Source: Pseudomonadota bacterium
GTDB lineage: Bacteria; Pseudomonadota; Alphaproteobacteria; Rhizobiales; Kaistiaceae
NCBI GenBank assembly: GCA_023391905.1
Contig: JAEWAD010000034.1
Coordinates: 1 to 7,502, forward strand
Direction: 5' to 3'
Length of the DNA stretch: 7,502 bases
The notes beneath the pieces were generated by a model. It had not been told where the DNA came from. It worked only from the letters and a program-made list of their open reading frames with translations, and made no database searches. Each line of letters opens with the position of its first letter. Within the stretch, counting starts at the first letter, position 1. Made by a program: the position numbers and the translations under genes. Of this stretch, positions 6,539-7,502 are shown piece by piece.

Positions 6539-7045
6539 TCAGTCCTCGACGGCGATCACCGCCTCGATCTCGACCGTGATCTGGTTGGGCAGCGAGCCCA
6601 TGCCGACGGCCGAGCGGGCGTGACGGCCCTTCGCCTCGCCGAACACGGCCAGGAACAGGTCGGAGCAGCCATTGATCACCTGCGGATGGGCGGTGAAGTC
6701 CGGCACGGCATTGACCATGCCGAACAGCTTGACGACCCGGCGCACCCGCTCGAGCGAACCGAGCGCCTCCTGCATCACCGCCAGCAGGTTGATGCCGGTG
6801 ATGCGGGCATGGTCATAGGCCTGCTCGAGCGTCACGTCGGCGCCGACCCTGCCGTGATGCTCGAAGCCGTCCGGCTGCATCGGCCCCTGCCCCGAGAGGA
6901 ACAGCAGGTTTCCCTCGCGCACATGGGTGACGAAGTTCGCCACCGGCAGCGGCGGGCGGGGCAGCTCGATCCCCATCGCGCGCAGCCGGTCATAGGGGGA
7001 CTTACCCTCCGCAGCGGCGGTGATAGGGTTGTTCATATGGCTCAT
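6539..7045 (-). CDS. RidA-family (YjgF/YER057c/UK114) protein, long-form subgroup
   Basis: A 168-residue member of the RidA superfamily, trimeric proteins whose founding members hydrolyse reactive enamine/imine intermediates to keto acids and ammonia. The N-terminal motif YDRLRAMGIELPRPPLPVANFV (18-39) and then GNLLFLSGQGP (45-55) mark the longer subgroup (as in CDD 'YjgF_YER057c_UK114_like_1'), distinct from canonical 130-residue RidA. Later landmarks are GRVGADVTLEQAYDHAR (65-81), VKLFGMVNAVPDFTAHPQVINGCSDL (105-130) and GRHARSAVGMGSLPNQITVEIEAV (140-163). R144 sits where RidA proteins hold the carboxylate-binding arginine. Enzymatic imine deaminase activity is not proven for this subgroup. 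The start at 7045 has a weak GGGAAA site; ATG 7036, with GGATGAG before it, is nearly as good. It diverges from the dehydrogenase gene. Confidence 0.92.
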   Translation of the reverse strand: MSHMNNPITAAAEGKSPYDRLRAMGIELPRPPLPVANFVTHVREGNLLFLSGQGPMQPDGFEHHGRVGADVTLEQAYDHARITGINLLAVMQEALGSLERVRRVVKLFGMVNAVPDFTAHPQVINGCSDLFLAVFGEAKGRHARSAVGMGSLPNQITVEIEAVIAVED

Positions 7046-7114
7046 CCGTTTCCCGCGCCGCGAGGGCAGATTTCGAGTTCGGGGCGCCACACGAACCGGC
7101 GTCGCCACGACCAT

Positions 7115-7132
7115 AATTCCATAGCTATGTAA

Positions 7133-7134
<2 letters not shown>
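7115..7134. promoter_or_regulatory. Candidate IclR-type operator in the ridA/SDR divergent promoter
   Basis: AATTCCATAGCTATGTAATT is a near-perfect 20-bp palindrome (9 of 10 positions in each half). It stands out as AT-rich in GC-rich surroundings and shares 14 of 20 positions with the site ahead of the IclR gene. Its left TTCCAT (7117-7122) faces a separate ATGGAA (7147-7152) exactly 30 bp away, about three helical turns, as if a second dimer could bind cooperatively. It lies between two divergent starts, 7045 (-) and 7231 (+), so one bound protein could control both genes. Confidence 0.6.

Positions 7135-7502
<368 letters not shown>

Overview
The window is GC-rich, with codon use and gene families typical of an alphaproteobacterium, most likely a member of the Rhizobiales/Hyphomicrobiales. 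This rests on the CUT1-type sugar ABC transporter, abundant GntR/FCD and IclR regulators, and a palindromic repeat whose reverse strand reads SHLSLRER-like, a pattern I associate with dispersed repeats in that order. The exact genus cannot be read from the sequence.

Left part (1-4549, all + strand): a carbohydrate-type ABC importer operon. It holds the C-terminal end of the ATPase (cut by the window edge), a periplasmic solute-binding protein, two MalF/MalG-type permeases and a GntR/FCD regulator. The genes are tightly packed (38, 133, 9 and 16 bp gaps). The one larger gap, between binding protein and first permease, carries two strong hairpins. The second looks like a dispersed REP-type palindrome, and the pair probably helps keep binding-protein mRNA more abundant than permease mRNA.

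Middle (4550-5704): an NAD(P)H-dependent FMN/quinone reductase with a credible sigma70-like promoter of its own. A convergent 79-codon gene on the minus strand follows; it encodes a single-pass membrane protein of unknown function.

Right part (5678-7502): an IclR-family regulator (+), a RidA-family protein (-) ending 6 bp from it, and the start of a short-chain dehydrogenase (+) diverging from ridA and cut by the window end. The clearest hidden signal is here: two AT-rich 20-bp palindromes, one just upstream of the IclR gene (5678-5697) and one in the ridA/SDR divergent promoter (7115-7134). They match at 14 of 20 positions. They are good candidates for the IclR protein's own operators, suggesting autoregulation plus control of the RidA/SDR divergon.

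I found no tRNA, rRNA, insertion sequence or CRISPR array, and no clear sign of a novel defence or mobile system. Every stretch without a gene is shorter than 200 bp.
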